The notes beneath the pieces were generated by a model that did no database searches, was not told the DNA's origin, and saw nothing but the letters and a program-made list of their open reading frames with translations. Made by a program: the position numbers and the translations under genes. Positions 5,183-5,587 of a stretch of 5,587 nucleotides of DNA are shown one piece after another. The stretch comes from an uncultured Burkholderiaceae bacterium. Its GTDB lineage: Bacteria; Pseudomonadota; Gammaproteobacteria; Burkholderiales; Burkholderiaceae. The stretch covers positions 1 through 5,587 of the forward strand of contig CALMCK010000155.1 in assembly GCA_937862845.1 (NCBI GenBank), given 5' to 3'. How positions within the stretch are numbered: the first letter of the stretch is position 1; each line of letters starts with the position of its first letter.

Positions 5183-5587
5183 TCAAATCGCGGTTTTGTT
5201 CAACCACGGAAACTTGAGTAAATGCTGCGCTTCAAATGCTTTGATGTCAGCGGCGTTGCGCAGGGTCAAGCCGATGTCGTCAAAGCCATTGGTCAAGCAA
5301 TATTTGCGGTGGGTGCTGATCTCGAACGGAAATGCTTCGTCGCCTGCACGAACGAGCTGTGCGGGCAAATCGATGGTGATTTCAAAGCCGTTAAAACCTG
5401 CAGTCATGTGAAATAATTTATCGACTTGCGCGGATGTGAGCACAATCGGCAACAGACCGTTTTTATAACAGTTGTTAAAGAAAATATCGGCGAATGACGG
5501 CGCAATAATCGCTTTAAAACCATACTGCTGCAACGCCCACGGCGCGTGCTCGCGTGATGAACCACAGCCGAAGTTGCTGCGAGCGAC
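5183..5587 (-). CDS. leuD: 3-isopropylmalate dehydratase small subunit (5' part missing at window edge)
   Basis: With LeuC this subunit interconverts 2- and 3-isopropylmalate, the second step of leucine synthesis. The frame is open to the window edge, giving 134 residues, the C-terminal part of a protein normally just over 200 long. So roughly the first 80 residues lie outside. The visible part opens with the family signature ARSNFGCGSSREHAPWAL (residues 2-19 of the fragment), then GFKAIIAPSFADIFFNNCYKNG split over 24-45, and the C-terminal LPAQ.V......FPFEI....K.CL.NG.DDIGLTL pattern, ending FPWLNKTAI. An internal TTG at 5533 is not the start, because the signature continues upstream of it. 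It is followed by leuB after 60 bases, as in other leuCDB operons. Confidence 0.96.
   Translation of the reverse strand, partial: VARSNFGCGSSREHAPWALQQYGFKAIIAPSFADIFFNNCYKNGLLPIVLTSAQVDKLFHMTAGFNGFEITIDLPAQLVRAGDEAFPFEISTHRKYCLTNGFDDIGLTLRNAADIKAFEAQHLLKFPWLNKTAI

Overview
The window reads as a Betaproteobacterium, most likely of the order Burkholderiales. The evidence is gene order and family-level protein similarity judged by eye, with no database search. Every supported gene is on the minus strand, so transcription runs from high to low coordinates: leuD (5' end outside the window) > leuB > small AT-rich gene > asd > fimV-like > truA > trpF (only its first three codons are inside). The series leuD-leuB-asd-fimV-truA-trpF is a conserved betaproteobacterial order, and the small AT-rich gene is the exception.

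Region by region: 5183-5587 is the C-terminal two thirds of LeuD and 4043-5122 is a complete LeuB, both of the leucine pathway. 3763-4038 is a 91-residue gene of strikingly low G+C (about 29% by hand count over 3781-4020, against roughly 50-65% in sampled lines of the neighbours). It starts 4 bases after the leuB stop and resembles DUF3781-type proteins. Directly after its stop lies a 95-base REPIN-like inverted pair of REP palindromes (3665-3759), followed by a T-rich run on the transcribed strand. 2504-3634 is asd, closed by a convincing intrinsic terminator (2463-2495). A perfect 30-base palindrome (2431-2460) then sits just ahead of a FimV-like membrane protein (about 816-2423), which has no in-frame ATG start. 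Its stop overlaps the truA start (TGATG). truA ends at 19, and a Shine-Dalgarno on its stop codon serves the next gene, probably trpF.

LeuD and LeuB act in consecutive isomerisation and oxidation steps of leucine synthesis. Asd feeds lysine/diaminopimelate, threonine and methionine synthesis. The FimV-like protein is probably a cell-envelope or polar organiser, and TruA modifies tRNA. Two hairpin structures divide the cluster into likely transcription blocks: leuD-leuB-small gene, asd, and fimV-truA-trpF.

The most interesting part is the 3635-4042 interval, where an apparently foreign small gene and a mobile-type REP doublet sit between two conserved housekeeping genes. I see no entirely new system here. 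Nothing of note is encoded on the plus strand.
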